DNA of 64,000 nt from Cellulosimicrobium protaetiae (GCF_009708005.2 NZ_CP052757.1:2108001-2172000); one strand, 5' to 3'; counted from the stretch's first letter, positions 51,459 to 60,269 are shown. Program-made: numbers and translations. Notes: a model not told the origin generated them from the sequence alone.

Positions 51459-51478
51459 GGACGAGTCTCGACTCGTCC
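51459..51478 (+). other. Hairpin in the tRNA-Gln leader
   Basis: GGACGAGT and ACTCGTCC form a perfect 8-bp stem closed by a CTCG tetraloop, 34 bp before tRNA-Gln. It may guide RNase processing of the precursor. Confidence 0.5.
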
Positions 51479-51511
51479 TGGCGGCGTCCTGACAGTGGTC
51501 GGTTACCCCCT

Positions 51512-51583
51512 TGGGGTATGGTGTAATTGGCAGCACGAGTGATTCTGGTTCACTTAGTCTAGGTTCGAGTCCTGGTACCCCAG
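51512..51583 (+). tRNA. tRNA-Gln (anticodon CTG)
   Basis: The acceptor stem TGGGGTA pairs with TACCCCA. The anticodon stem AGTGA/TCACT closes the loop TTCTGGT (anticodon CTG), and the T stem CTAGG/CCTGG closes TTCGAGT. The discriminator is G and CCA is not encoded. Confidence 0.93.
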
Positions 51584-51603
51584 CGAAGAGCTCCGGCTCA
51601 GAT

Positions 51604-51623
51604 CGAGCGGTCAGAACCGCTCG
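51604..51623 (+). terminator. Hairpin between the two tRNA genes
   Basis: CGAGCGGT (51604-51611) pairs with ACCGCTCG (51616-51623) around CAGA, 20 bp after tRNA-Gln. It may be a terminator or a processing signal. Confidence 0.5.
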
Positions 51624-51682
51624 AAACATGAGGTAGAGTTCTCGACGGAGAAACGGACCGGAAACGGTACGAAGATCCACAG

Positions 51683-51755
51683 GCCCCCATCGTCTAGCGG
51701 CCTAGGACGTCGCCCTCTCACGGCGGTAACACGGGTTCAAATCCCGTTGGGGGTA
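51683..51755 (+). tRNA. tRNA-Glu (anticodon CTC)
   Basis: The acceptor stem GCCCCCA/TGGGGGT (closing G-T pair), the anticodon loop CTCTCAC (anticodon CTC) on a TCGCC/GGCGG stem, and the T arm with TTCAAAT are all seen. The discriminator is A and no CCA is encoded. Confidence 0.95.
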
Positions 51756-51760
51756 CAGAG

Positions 51761-51795
51761 AAAGGCCCGGTCACCATCACGGTGACCGGGCCTTT
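51761..51795 (+). terminator. Terminator after tRNA-Glu
   Basis: A perfect 15-bp stem AAAGGCCCGGTCACC/GGTGACCGGGCCTTT around ATCAC starts 6 bp after the tRNA. The run to 51952 beyond it shows no gene. Confidence 0.85.
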
Positions 51796-51952
51796 GTCAT
51801 GTCCGCAGAGGCTTCAGCGGCGCTCGACGCGCGTCGTGGTGCCGGTGCGCGCCGGTGTGACGAAGGTCGCGGCCCGAGGCGGTGGAGGCCGATCGCCGGG
51901 CTGGTTCGACGGAACACCGTCCGCCAGCGTTCGTGAGCTCGTCGAGACGCCG

Positions 51953-52918
51953 TCAGGGCGCGCCGTCGCGACCCGGGCCGGGCTCATAGGGCTTCGGGAT
52001 CGGCGTCGGCGTGGGGCGAGGATGGATGACCGGCACGTAGGTCGCCCGGTGCTCCCCGGAGATCGCCCAGCCCGGCTCGTCGTCCCCGTGGCCCTCGTCG
52101 TGCCCGCGGTCGTGCCCGGCGTCGTGCCGTGCGCTCTCGCGGCGCCCGGCGACGGGGAGCGGCTGGGTCGGCCCGCTCGACTCCCCAACGGGCCTGCCCG
52201 GCACGACGACCACCGGCTCGTCGGCGCGGGGCGGGGCGGGTACGGGAGGCGTCGTCGCGGGGCTGCGCCCGTCCCACGCCGGGGCGGGGGCGACGGGCGA
52301 AGGCTCGGCCGGCTGCGTGGCGCGCGGTCCCGACGGCGCGACGGGCACCGGGGCGACGACGCTCGGCGGTGCCGGCGGCGGGCTCGCGCCACCCCCGGGC
52401 GGGGTGCCGGGACGGCTGCCCGGTGTGAAGAGCGTGTCGCACAGGAGCCGGTACGTGGAGTCGGGGTGCGAGACCCAGTCGATCTGGCGCAGCGCCTGGT
52501 CCTGTCCGGCGGACTCCAGGAGGAACTGCCCGTAGCCGAACACGCGTCCGACCGGCGAGCGCCCGTAGTTCATGTCCGTGACCTTGGTGAGCGGCATCAT
52601 CGCGACCTTGTGCGTGATGAGCCCGTACAGCAGGAGCAGGCGCTTGTCGGTGGCGACGAACCACTCGTTGCGCCACTCGAAGACCTTCCACACCAGGCGC
52701 CCGGCGAGGATCAGCCACAGCCACCACAGGAACAGCACGCCGTCCCCGACGGCGGGCCCGGCCTGCACGACGAGCCAGGCGACGACGACCGCCCCCGCGA
52801 CGGTGGTGGCGACGGGCTCGAGCAGCATCCCCCAGTGGTGGCGCGTGGCCACCACGACCCGCTCGCCGCTCAGCACGTAGCGGTCGAGGATCCTGCTCCG
52901 GGGACGGCCGCGGGCCAC
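51953..52918 (-). CDS. PH-domain (bPH2-like) membrane protein with Pro-rich tail
   Basis: The 321-residue protein starts at a GTG (52918) two bases after the stop of the small gene upstream. Residues 1-35 (RSRILDRYVLSGERVVVATR) lead into two membrane helices (TTVAGAVVVAWLVVQAGPAV, GVLFLWWLWLILAGRLVWKV). A bacterial PH domain (bPH2/YdbT type) follows, with WFVATDKRLLLLYGLITHKV, LTKVTDMNYGRSPVGR and FGYGQFLLESAGQDQALRQI. The last 170 residues are Pro/Ala-rich and disordered with His-Asp repeats (GHDRGHDEGHGDD). It probably senses or organises the membrane. Confidence 0.85.
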   Translation of the reverse strand: MARGRPRSRILDRYVLSGERVVVATRHHWGMLLEPVATTVAGAVVVAWLVVQAGPAVGDGVLFLWWLWLILAGRLVWKVFEWRNEWFVATDKRLLLLYGLITHKVAMMPLTKVTDMNYGRSPVGRVFGYGQFLLESAGQDQALRQIDWVSHPDSTYRLLCDTLFTPGSRPGTPPGGGASPPPAPPSVVAPVPVAPSGPRATQPAEPSPVAPAPAWDGRSPATTPPVPAPPRADEPVVVVPGRPVGESSGPTQPLPVAGRRESARHDAGHDRGHDEGHGDDEPGWAISGEHRATYVPVIHPRPTPTPIPKPYEPGPGRDGAP

Positions 52919-52920
52919 GA

Positions 52921-53088
52921 TCAGTCCAGGAGCGAGTTGAAGAACTGGCCGATGGAGCTGAAGGCGCCGACGATGACGTCCCAGATGCCCTCGACGATGT
53001 CGGCGGCGCGGTCGGGGCTCCTGATGACGGCATAGACGGCGAAGATCACCAGCACCCAGATCAGGGTCATCTTCACCTTCGGATGCAT
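52921..53088 (-). CDS. Small membrane peptide upstream of the PH-domain gene
   Basis: The 55-residue gene begins MHPKVKMTLIWVLVIFAVYA and ends GQFFNSLLD. GAGGAG is well placed before the ATG at 53088. One membrane helix (about 7-22) is followed by an amphipathic segment (RAADIVEGIWDVIVGAFSSI). The stop is two bases from the PH-domain start codon, so the two are translated together and may form a complex. Similar short peptides precede PH-domain genes in Cellulomonas relatives, as I recall. Confidence 0.75.
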   Translation of the reverse strand: MHPKVKMTLIWVLVIFAVYAVIRSPDRAADIVEGIWDVIVGAFSSIGQFFNSLLD

Positions 53089-53317
53089 CGGGACTCCTCG
53101 TGTCTCGGGTTCGGACGGTCAGGCGCCCCCTGCCGCCACCGAGCCGTCCGGCGCCGGGGCACGCACAGCATGGCAGCAGCCGGTGACATTTTGACAGGGC
53201 ACGTCCCGTTTGCGGCCCGCGGCACGCCGACCGACGCCGACCTCGGCACGACGTCGTCCACCGAGGCCCGACCGTGCCCACCCCTCGCGGTGAGCGTCGG
53301 TCCGGCGCGATCTTCCG

Positions 53318-54037
53318 CTACTCGCCGGCGCGGCGCAGCACCTCGGTGAGGCGGTTCGCGGCGGCCACGACCGACCCGGAGTGCAGGCGGCCGGGCTGGC
53401 GGCTCAGGCGCTCGACCGGGCCGGAGATGGAGACCGCGGCGACGACGCGGCCGGACGGCCCGCGGACCGGTGCGGACACCGAGGCGACGCCGAGCTCGCG
53501 CTCGGAGACGGACTGGGCCCAGCCGCGGCGTCGGACGCCGGAGAGGATCGTGGCCGTGAAGACCGCCTCGCGCAGGCCGCGGTGGAGCCGGTCCGGCTCC
53601 TCCCACGCGAGGAGGATCTGCGCCGCGGAGCCGGCGCCCATCGTGAGCGTCGCGCCGACCGGGATCGAGTCGCGCAGCCCGACCGGGCGCTCGGCGGCCG
53701 CGACGCAGATGCGGTGGTCGCCCTGGCGGCGGTAGAGCTGGGCGCTCTCGCCGGTGTGGTCGCGCAGCGCGGTGAGCACAGGGTTCGCCGCGGCGAGCAG
53801 GCGGTCCTCGCCGGCCGCCGTGGCGAGCTCGTTGAGCCGCGGGCCGAGGACGAAACGACCCTGCATGTCGCGCGCGACCATGCGGTGGTGCTCGAGCGCG
53901 ACGGCGAGCCGGTGCGCCGTCGGGCGGGCCAGGCCGGTGGCCGTGACGAGCTGGGCGAGGGTGGCTGGTCCGGACTCCAGGGCGCCCAGGACGGAGGCCG
54001 CCTTGTCCAGCACTCCGACTCCGCTAGTATTGTCCAT
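53318..54037 (-). CDS. IclR-family regulator (NdgR/LtbR type)
   Basis: The 239-residue protein has a winged helix (about 8-60: LDKAASVLGALESGPATLAQ, LVTATGLARPTAHRLAVALE) and an IclR effector domain (ESAQLYRRQGDHRICVAAAE, RDSIPVGATLTMGAGSAAQI, RGWAQSVSERELGVASVSAP). It is divergent from leuCD. In actinobacteria this is the constant neighbour known as LtbR in Corynebacterium and NdgR in Streptomyces, a repressor/activator of leuCD and other amino acid genes. The assignment is thus strong from context. The operator is probably the TGAGATGC repeats at 54053-54088. Confidence 0.93.
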   Translation of the reverse strand: MDNTSGVGVLDKAASVLGALESGPATLAQLVTATGLARPTAHRLAVALEHHRMVARDMQGRFVLGPRLNELATAAGEDRLLAAANPVLTALRDHTGESAQLYRRQGDHRICVAAAERPVGLRDSIPVGATLTMGAGSAAQILLAWEEPDRLHRGLREAVFTATILSGVRRRGWAQSVSERELGVASVSAPVRGPSGRVVAAVSISGPVERLSRQPGRLHSGSVVAAANRLTEVLRRAGE

Positions 54038-54052
54038 AGGTCGATATTGACG

Positions 54053-54088
54053 TCTCATGCTCTGAGATGCAAGCCAGAGCTGAGATGC
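54053..54088. promoter_or_regulatory. Probable NdgR/LtbR operator in front of leuC
   Basis: TCTCA-N5-TGAGA (54053-54067) is a perfect palindrome, and TGAGATGC recurs at 54063-54070 and 54081-54088, 18 bp apart. It lies in the divergent promoter region of the IclR gene and leuC. Confidence 0.55.
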
Positions 54089-54189
54089 AGGTCCGGCACG
54101 GATGTTCCACCCGCTGGACGTTCTCCCCGGCACGTGGCCGGACGGCGGACGATCGACCCAGGCGATGCTCCATACCCCCCAGGAGCGCC

Positions 54190-55698
54190 GTGACAGACGA
54201 CGAGGAGATGAGCAACATGGCCGGCACGCTGGCGGAGAAGGTCTGGGACGCGCACCTGGTGCGACGAGGCACCGACGGGTCGCCCGACCTCCTCTACATC
54301 GACCTCCACCTCGTGCACGAGGTCACCAGCCCCCAGGCGTTCGAGGGGCTGCGCCTCGCGGGCCGCCAGGTCCGCCGTCCCGACCTCACGATCGCGACCG
54401 AGGACCACAACACCCCGACGCTCGACATCGACCTGCCGATCGCGGACCTCACGAGCCGCACGCAGATCGACACGCTGCGCAACAACGCGCGCGAGTTCGG
54501 CGTCCGCATCCACTCGCTCGGCGACGCGGACCAGGGCATCGTGCACCAGGTCGGGCCGCAGCTCGGTCTCACCATGCCGGGCCTGACGGTCGTGTGCGGC
54601 GACTCGCACACCTCGACGCACGGGGCGTTCGGCGCGCTCGCGTTCGGCATCGGCACGTCCGAGGTCGAGCACGTCATGGCGACCCAGACGCTCCCGCTCG
54701 CGCCCTTCAAGACGATGGCGATCAACGTCGACGGCGAGCTGCCCCCGGGCGCGACGAGCAAGGACATCATCCTCGCGATCATCGCCAAGATCGGCACCGG
54801 CGGCGGCCAGGGCTACGTCCTGGAGTACCGCGGCGAGGCCATCCGCAGCCTCTCCATGGAGGCGCGGATGACGATCTGCAACATGTCGATCGAGGCCGGC
54901 GCGCGCGCCGGCATGATCGCCCCGGACGACACGACGTTCGAGTACCTCAAGGGCCGCCCGCACGCGCCCGAGGGTGCCGACTGGGACGCGGCCGTCGAGT
55001 ACTGGCGCACGCTGCGCTCCGACGACGACGCCGTCTTCGACACCGAGGTCACGCTCCGCGCGTCCGACCTCGAGCCCTTCGTCACCTGGGGCACCAACCC
55101 CGGCCAGGGTCTGCCGATCTCCGCGACCGTCCCCGTCCCCGAGGAGATCGCGGACGAGAACGAGCGCGTCGCGGCCGAGCGCGCGATCGAGTACATGGGC
55201 CTCACGCCCGGCCAGCCGCTGCGCGAGGTCTCCGTGGACACCGTGTTCATCGGGTCGTGCACCAACGGTCGCATCGAGGACCTGCGCTCCGTCGCCAAGG
55301 TCGTCCAGGGCAAGCAGAAGGCCGACGGCGTCCGCGTCCTCGTCGTCCCGGCCTCCGCGCGCGTTCGCCTCCAGGCCGAGGCCGAGGGCCTCGACAAGAT
55401 CTTCCTCGACTTCGGCGCCGAGTGGCGCAACGCCGGCTGCTCCATGTGCCTCGGCATGAATCCCGACCAGCTCCAGCCGGGCGAGCGCGCGGCGTCGACC
55501 TCGAACCGCAACTTCGAGGGCCGCCAGGGCAAGGGCGGGCGCACGCACCTCGTGTCGCCGCTCGTCGCCGCCGCCACCGCGCTGCGCGGGACGCTCTCCT
55601 CGCTGAGCGACCTCGACCTGCCCGAGGGCACCGACATCACGTCCTTCGACGGCACGCCGCTCGCTCCGCTCGACCCGCGCGTCCTCGTGCAGGTCTGA
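54190..55698 (+). CDS. leuC: 3-isopropylmalate dehydratase, large subunit
   Basis: LeuC holds the 4Fe-4S cluster that isomerises 2- to 3-isopropylmalate, the second leucine-specific step. The 502-residue aconitase-family subunit has [34 protein letters not shown], and the three cluster cysteines in [14 protein letters not shown] (one) and [14 protein letters not shown] (two). The GTG at 54190 follows AGGAG; in-frame ATGs at 54208 and 54217 are alternatives, the latter 9 bp from GAGGAG. It is followed 56 bp later by leuD and controlled by the divergent IclR regulator. Confidence 0.97.
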   Translation: MTDDEEMSNMAGTLAEKVWDAHLVRRGTDGSPDLLYIDLHLVHEVTSPQAFEGLRLAGRQVRRPDLTIATEDHNTPTLDIDLPIADLTSRTQIDTLRNNAREFGVRIHSLGDADQGIVHQVGPQLGLTMPGLTVVCGDSHTSTHGAFGALAFGIGTSEVEHVMATQTLPLAPFKTMAINVDGELPPGATSKDIILAIIAKIGTGGGQGYVLEYRGEAIRSLSMEARMTICNMSIEAGARAGMIAPDDTTFEYLKGRPHAPEGADWDAAVEYWRTLRSDDDAVFDTEVTLRASDLEPFVTWGTNPGQGLPISATVPVPEEIADENERVAAERAIEYMGLTPGQPLREVSVDTVFIGSCTNGRIEDLRSVAKVVQGKQKADGVRVLVVPASARVRLQAEAEGLDKIFLDFGAEWRNAGCSMCLGMNPDQLQPGERAASTSNRNFEGRQGKGGRTHLVSPLVAAATALRGTLSSLSDLDLPEGTDITSFDGTPLAPLDPRVLVQV

Positions 55699-55754
55699 GC
55701 CACCCGCGCCGCGCTGCCCACTCGTCGCCCCGAAGACTCGAAGAGGTTCCTGCC

Positions 55755-56393
55755 ATGGAGAAGTTCACGACCCACACCGGCGTCGGCGTCCCGCTGCGCC
55801 GCAGCAACGTCGACACCGACCAGATCATCCCCGCCGTCTACCTCAAGCGCGTGACGCGCACGGGGTTCGAGGACGCGCTGTTCGCCGCCTGGCGCGGTGA
55901 CCCCACGTTCGTCCTCAACCAGGACGCCTACCGCGCCGGCTCCGTGCTCGTCGCCGGCCCCGACTTCGGCACCGGCTCGTCGCGCGAGCACGCCGTCTGG
56001 GCGCTCAAGGACTACGGCTTCCGCGTCGTCCTCGCGTCGCGCTTCGCCGACATCTTCCGCGGCAACTCCGGCAAGCAGGGTCTCGTCGCCGGCATCGTCG
56101 CGCAGGAGGACATCGAGCTCCTCTGGAAGATCCTCGAGACCAACCCCGGCACCGAGGTGACCGTCGACCTGGTGAACCGCACCGCGTCGGCGCAGGACGT
56201 CACCGTGCCGTTCCAGATCGACGACTACACGCGCTGGCGCCTCATGGAGGGCCTCGACGACATCGGCCTCACCCTCCAGCACGAGGACGAGATCTCCGCG
56301 TTCGAGGCGACGCGTGCGTCGTGGCGCCCGAAGACGCTGCCCGCGAAGACGCTGCCGAAGGTGGAGATCGAGGCTGCTCGGCCCGTCGGCTGA
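55755..56393 (+). CDS. leuD: 3-isopropylmalate dehydratase, small subunit
   Basis: LeuD is the swivelling domain partner of LeuC. The 212-residue protein shows [40 protein letters not shown] and [18 protein letters not shown], all diagnostic. The ATG at 55755 is preceded by AAGAGG (55741-55746) and gives the usual MEKFTTHTG start. The C-terminal tail [18 protein letters not shown] is typical of actinobacterial LeuD. The hairpin element at 56409 begins 16 bp after the stop codon and could end the leuCD transcript. Confidence 0.97.
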   Translation: MEKFTTHTGVGVPLRRSNVDTDQIIPAVYLKRVTRTGFEDALFAAWRGDPTFVLNQDAYRAGSVLVAGPDFGTGSSREHAVWALKDYGFRVVLASRFADIFRGNSGKQGLVAGIVAQEDIELLWKILETNPGTEVTVDLVNRTASAQDVTVPFQIDDYTRWRLMEGLDDIGLTLQHEDEISAFEATRASWRPKTLPAKTLPKVEIEAARPVG

Positions 56394-56408
56394 GAGGTTA
56401 TGGCTGGG

Positions 56409-56517
56409 GGGCGGGCTCTGGGGTGGTGACGACGGGTCTACCATCCGCAGGGCTCGTTCCTCGCCCTGCTCCCGCCAGGCCCACCACGACCCGTCGTCAC
56501 CACCCCAGAACCCGCCC
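56409..56517 (+). repeat. Two-stem hairpin element, copy 2 (after leuD)
   Basis: The outer arms (56409-56438 and 56488-56517, 30 nt) are complementary except at one position. The 49-nt interior reads TACCATCC, an inner stem GCAGGGC/GCCCTGC closing TCGTTCCTC, then TCCCGCCAGGCCCACCAC. Compared with copy 1 (4836-4932), both stems have changed sequence while keeping pairing, and the three unpaired segments are identical apart from one base in two of them. The remaining bases to 56634 show no gene. Confidence 0.85.
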
Positions 56518-56634
56518 GCCGAGCTGGCGCCGACACGTCGGTCGGGGCGAACGGATCGACGGCGGCTGCTTGGCGCAGTCGTCCGTCTCACCGTCGTCCG
56601 GGGGTGACTTTCACACCGTCTGGTGGTGGCTTTC

Positions 56635-57537
56635 TCAGCGGGACGACGGGGGGCCCGCGTGGATCGCGTCGAGGAGCGACTCCGGGGTCGCGGTCTCGGG
56701 GTTCCAGCGGGACTCGACCCACCACGTGGCACCGGCGTCGGCGAGGCCGGCGAGCTGGTCCGCCGCCGCGGAGCGGTCCGTCGGGAGCTCGCCCTGGACG
56801 ACGACGTCGAACGGGCGGCCCGCGTCCAGGCCCAGCTCCGCGCGGCGCGTGGTGAGCCACTCGACCAGGGCGGAGACGTCGTCGGGCGTGGGGACGTCGA
56901 AGCCGCGCTCGCCGCGGAGCTGGAGCACGATCCCGTCGGCGCGCAGCGCGCGGTCGAGCGAGCGCAGCGGCGGTCGCTCGGCGTCCCAGACGCCCACGGG
57001 CCACACCGGCACGTGGTGCCCGACGACGGGGCGCTCCACGGGTCGCGGGAGGAAGAGCATCTCGCCCGCGTGCACGTGCGTGCCGTCGAAGGAAAACTTC
57101 TCCCCGGACCAGGCGCGATCGAGGTAGGCGATCGCGTCGTCGAGCAGCTCCGCGCGCTCGCGCAGGGACTGGAGCTGGCCCGGGACGGCCGAGAAGCCGC
57201 CGTCGTCGAGCACGCCCACCCCGACGGGCAGGACCAGGCGCCCGCCCGACAGGTGGTCGACGGTCAGCGCCTGCCGCACGACCTCCCACGGGCGGCGGCG
57301 GGGGAGCGCGAAGACCATCGCGCCGAGCGCGATGCGCTCCGTCCGGACCGCCGCCGCGGCGAGCACCGCCCACGGGTCGAACGTGTCGACCGGCATCGAC
57401 AGCAGGCTCAGCCCGTCCCACGAGAAGAACCCGTCCCAGCCGGACTCCTCGGCCCCGACGGCCATGTCCAGCACCTGGGCCGCGGAGCCGAAGCTCCCGA
57501 CCACCCCGACCTTGATCCCCGTCTTCGCTGCGCTCAT
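56635..57537 (-). CDS. LLM-class flavin/F420-dependent oxidoreductase
   Basis: The 300-residue luciferase-like TIM-barrel protein has GVVGSFGSAAQVLDMAVGAE, ESGWDGFFSWDGLSLLSMPV, TERIALGAMVFALPRRRPWE, the conserved VDHLSGGRLVLPVGVG, and PVWPVGVWDAERPPLRSL. F420 is the usual cofactor in actinobacteria, but FMN cannot be excluded. The substrate is unknown. The ATG has a TAGCGT box 7 bp upstream. Confidence 0.9.
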   Translation of the reverse strand: MSAAKTGIKVGVVGSFGSAAQVLDMAVGAEESGWDGFFSWDGLSLLSMPVDTFDPWAVLAAAAVRTERIALGAMVFALPRRRPWEVVRQALTVDHLSGGRLVLPVGVGVLDDGGFSAVPGQLQSLRERAELLDDAIAYLDRAWSGEKFSFDGTHVHAGEMLFLPRPVERPVVGHHVPVWPVGVWDAERPPLRSLDRALRADGIVLQLRGERGFDVPTPDDVSALVEWLTTRRAELGLDAGRPFDVVVQGELPTDRSAAADQLAGLADAGATWWVESRWNPETATPESLLDAIHAGPPSSR

Positions 57538-57544
57538 CCTGGCG

Positions 57545-57550
57545 ACGCTA
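57545..57550 (-). promoter_or_regulatory. Leaderless -10 box of the LLM oxidoreductase
   Basis: TAGCGT on the minus strand is 7 bp from the ATG at 57537. Confidence 0.5.
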
Positions 57551-57575
57551 CGCCCCGCCACCCACACCCGATCCG

Positions 57576-57634
57576 CTGAGTGCTGGGTATGTGTCGTCTC
57601 CGGGTGCCCGGGACGACAAGTACCCAGCACTCAG
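57576..57634. repeat. Long inverted repeat with CTGAGTGC ends, copy 2
   Basis: The 23-nt arms (57576-57598, 57612-57634) differ at two positions and enclose a 13-nt loop. The right arm holds the TGA stop of the CNNM gene. The ends CTGAGTGC match the inverted repeat at 35619-35682. It is probably a terminator for the CNNM gene. Confidence 0.8.
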
Positions 57635-58938
57635 GGGAGCGGGGTGACGTCGAGACGGACGATGCGGCGGCGGGCGACGTCGGTCACGGTGAGGCGGCGG
57701 TCGTCGACGTCGACGTGGTCGCCCACGACCGCCAGGCGGCCGAGCTGCGCGACGACGTACCCCGCCACGGTCTCGTACGGGCCGTCGGGGAGCTCGACGC
57801 CGGTGCGCCGCGCGAACTCCTCGATCGTCTGCCCGGCGTCGACGCTCGTCGCGGCGCCGTGCTCGCGCGCCGGCGAGGGCTCGTCGGGGTCGTACTCGTC
57901 CCGGATGTCGCCCACGAGCTCCTCGACGAGGTCCTCGAGCGTGACGATCCCGTCGGTCCCGCCGTACTCGTCCACGACGACGGCGATGTGCACCCCCTCG
58001 CGGCGCATCTGCGACATGGCGGGGAGCACGGTGTTCGTCGCGGGCAGCGCGAGGATCGGGCGGACGACGTCGCGCACCGCGAGGGCGCGCCCCGTCGCCG
58101 GGTCGGTGGCCGGGTGGTCGGGGCAGTCGCGCCCGAGGAGGTCGCGCACGTGGAGGAACCCGACGACGTCGTCGAAGTCGTCGCCGGTGACCGGGTAGCG
58201 CGAGTACGGGCCCGCCGCGACGGTCTCGGCGGCGTCGGCGAGGGTCGTGTCGGCCGGCAGGAACGCGACCTCGCCGCGGGGCGTCATGGCCTCGGCGAGC
58301 GACCGGTCGCCCGCGGCGAACACGTCGTCGAGGATGCGGCGCTCGTCCTCGGGCAGCGACTCGTGCGCGAGCACGATCTCCCGGAGCTCCTCCTCGCTCA
58401 TCTGCTCGCTGCGTGCTCTCGGGTCCCCGCCGAGCAGGCGCACGACCACGTCCGTCGACCGCGACAGCAGCCAGATGACGGGCCGCATGAGCGTCGCGAA
58501 CCGGTCCAGCGGCGGCGCGACGACGAGGGCGACGCCCGCCGAGCGCTGGAGCGCGATGCGCTTGGGCACGAGCTCGCCGAGCACGAGCGAGAGGTACGCG
58601 ATGACGAGCGTCAGCCCGACGAGCGCGACCGTGTCCGCGAGCCCGCTCGACAGCCCGAGACCCTCCAGAGACGGCGCGAGGTCGGGAGCGAGCGTCGAGG
58701 CGCCGTACGCGGCCGAGAAGAAGCCCGCGACGGTGACGCCGATCTGCACGGCCGCGAGGAACCGGTTCGGGTCGCGCGCGACCGCGGCGACCCGCGCACC
58801 GCGCGCCGACTGCCTCTCGAGCCGCGCGACCTGGCTCTCGCGCAGCGAGACGAGGGCGATCTCGGTGCCGGCGAACACGCCGCCGACGAGGATGAAGAGC
58901 AGGACGAGGCCGATGTTGGCCCAGGTGCCGGAGTCCAT
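57631..58938 (-). CDS. CNNM/CorC-type (hemolysin family) transporter
   Basis: The 435-residue membrane protein has an N-terminal DUF21/CNNM domain (about 1-185) with LFILVGGVFAGTEIALVSLR and LSLVLGELVPKRIALQRSAG. Two CBS domains follow (about 205-330; EAMTPRGEVAFLPADTTLAD, VHIAVVVDEYGGTDGIVTLE), then a C-terminal CorC_HlyC domain (EEFARRTGVELPDGPYETVA). Relatives are Mg2+/Na+ or Co2+ exporters; hemolysin is a historical name. CBS domains probably bind adenine nucleotides. The stop codon lies in an inverted repeat. Confidence 0.93.
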   Translation of the reverse strand: MDSGTWANIGLVLLFILVGGVFAGTEIALVSLRESQVARLERQSARGARVAAVARDPNRFLAAVQIGVTVAGFFSAAYGASTLAPDLAPSLEGLGLSSGLADTVALVGLTLVIAYLSLVLGELVPKRIALQRSAGVALVVAPPLDRFATLMRPVIWLLSRSTDVVVRLLGGDPRARSEQMSEEELREIVLAHESLPEDERRILDDVFAAGDRSLAEAMTPRGEVAFLPADTTLADAAETVAAGPYSRYPVTGDDFDDVVGFLHVRDLLGRDCPDHPATDPATGRALAVRDVVRPILALPATNTVLPAMSQMRREGVHIAVVVDEYGGTDGIVTLEDLVEELVGDIRDEYDPDEPSPAREHGAATSVDAGQTIEEFARRTGVELPDGPYETVAGYVVAQLGRLAVVGDHVDVDDRRLTVTDVARRRIVRLDVTPLP

Positions 58939-58974
58939 GCTCCATCCAAGCAGGCCGTCCGGCCCGCCGCGGGA

Positions 58975-60078
58975 TCAGCGGTCGGTCGGTTTCCGGTCGG
59001 GGTCCGTGGGCTCGGGGTCGGCCGGCGCCTCGATCGTGTCCGTCGGCGGCGTCGCCGCGCGCGTCGGGCCGTCCGCCCCGCCGGTCGTCGTCCCGGTCGT
59101 CATCTCGACGTCCATCTCGTCGGTCGTCGTCGTCGCGTCGTCCGCCGGTGCGTGCTTGCGGCGCGGGATGAAGTGCGCGACGAGGACCACGACGCCACCC
59201 ACGAGGATGCCGACGACGGCCGAGCACGCGGTGTTGACGAGCCAGCCGAGGAACCCGCCCACGCCCGCGACGCCGGTGACCGCGTGCTCGAGGTGGTGCA
59301 CGACGTCGTACGGGCCGTGCCAGCCGAGGTCGTACGTGCCCTGCAGCAGGATGTGCCCGCCGACCCACAGCATCGCGATGATCCCGACGAACGAGATGAC
59401 CGCCATGACCTTCGGCATCGCGCCGACCAGACCGCGGCCGAACGACTGCACCCACGGCGTCTCGCGCTTCGCGAGGTGCAGGCCGATGTCGTCCATCTTC
59501 ACGATGAGCGCCACGACCCCGTACACGACCGCGGTGATGAGGAACGCGACGATCACGAGGATGACGAGGCGCGACCAGAAGCCCTCCGAGGCGACCTCGT
59601 TGAGGGCGATGACCATGATCTCGGCGCTCAGGATGAAGTCGGTGCGCACCGCGCTCGACACGACCGAGTCCTCGTCGACGGCCTTCTTCTCGGCCTTCGT
59701 CTCGACCTCGGCGTGATGCTTGCCGGAGATCAGCTCCCACACCTTCTCGGCGCCCTCGAACGCGAGGTACGTCCCGCCGAGCATGAGCAGCGGCGTGAGC
59801 AGGAACGGCAGGAACTCGCTGAGCAGCAGGATCGCCGGGAGGATGAAGAGGAGCTTGTTGCGCAGCGACCCGGTCGCGATGCGCTTGATGACGGGCAGCT
59901 CGCGCTTGGCCGCCAGGCCCTCGACGTAGCGGGGGGTGACGGCGGTGTCGTCGATGACGACGCCGGTCGCCTTGGCGCTCGCGCGCCCGGCGGCGGCGCC
60001 GACGTCGTCGATCGATGCGGCCGCGAGCTTGGCGAACGCCGCGATGTCGTCCAGCAGGGCGGCGAGTCCGAACGCCAT
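58975..60078 (-). CDS. DUF808 (YedI-like) membrane protein
   Basis: The 367-residue protein has the DUF808 signature MAFGLAALLDDIAAFAKLAA, GVVIDDTAVTPRYVEGLAAK and RELPVIKRIATGSLRNKLLF. Several membrane helices follow, with VRTDFILSAEIMVIALNEVA and the glycine-rich LVGAMPKVMAVISFVGIIAM. A low-complexity Thr/Asp/Pro tail covers the last 60 residues. The function of DUF808 proteins is unknown. It lies between leuS and the CNNM gene, all on the same strand but each separated by likely terminators. Confidence 0.92.
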   Translation of the reverse strand: MAFGLAALLDDIAAFAKLAAASIDDVGAAAGRASAKATGVVIDDTAVTPRYVEGLAAKRELPVIKRIATGSLRNKLLFILPAILLLSEFLPFLLTPLLMLGGTYLAFEGAEKVWELISGKHHAEVETKAEKKAVDEDSVVSSAVRTDFILSAEIMVIALNEVASEGFWSRLVILVIVAFLITAVVYGVVALIVKMDDIGLHLAKRETPWVQSFGRGLVGAMPKVMAVISFVGIIAMLWVGGHILLQGTYDLGWHGPYDVVHHLEHAVTGVAGVGGFLGWLVNTACSAVVGILVGGVVVLVAHFIPRRKHAPADDATTTTDEMDVEMTTGTTTGGADGPTRAATPPTDTIEAPADPEPTDPDRKPTDR

Positions 60079-60197
60079 GGGTGCTCCGTCGTGTCGTGGC
60101 CGGCCCGCGTGGCCGCCCACGAGCCCGCAGGTGCGTTCCGTCGCGGCTGCACGGCATCGTAGCGACTCCACGCCCCGGCGACGGTGACGTCCACCGC

Positions 60198-60255
60198 CGA
60201 GAAGCGGGCATCCGCCCCCGGAACCGCTGATCCTGGGGCGGATGCTCACTTCTCG
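60198..60255. repeat. Inverted repeat between leuS and the DUF808 gene
   Basis: The 21-nt arms (60198-60218, 60235-60255) pair with two mismatches around a 16-nt loop. The position, 15 bp past the leuS stop, suggests a terminator on the minus strand. Confidence 0.75.
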
Positions 60256-60269
60256 ACAGCGGGCCGTCG

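Noticed and set aside
51814-51952. Small gene on the minus strand between the tRNA terminator and the PH-domain gene
   Set aside because: Frames are Arg/Pro-rich without ribosome site or recognisable sequence.
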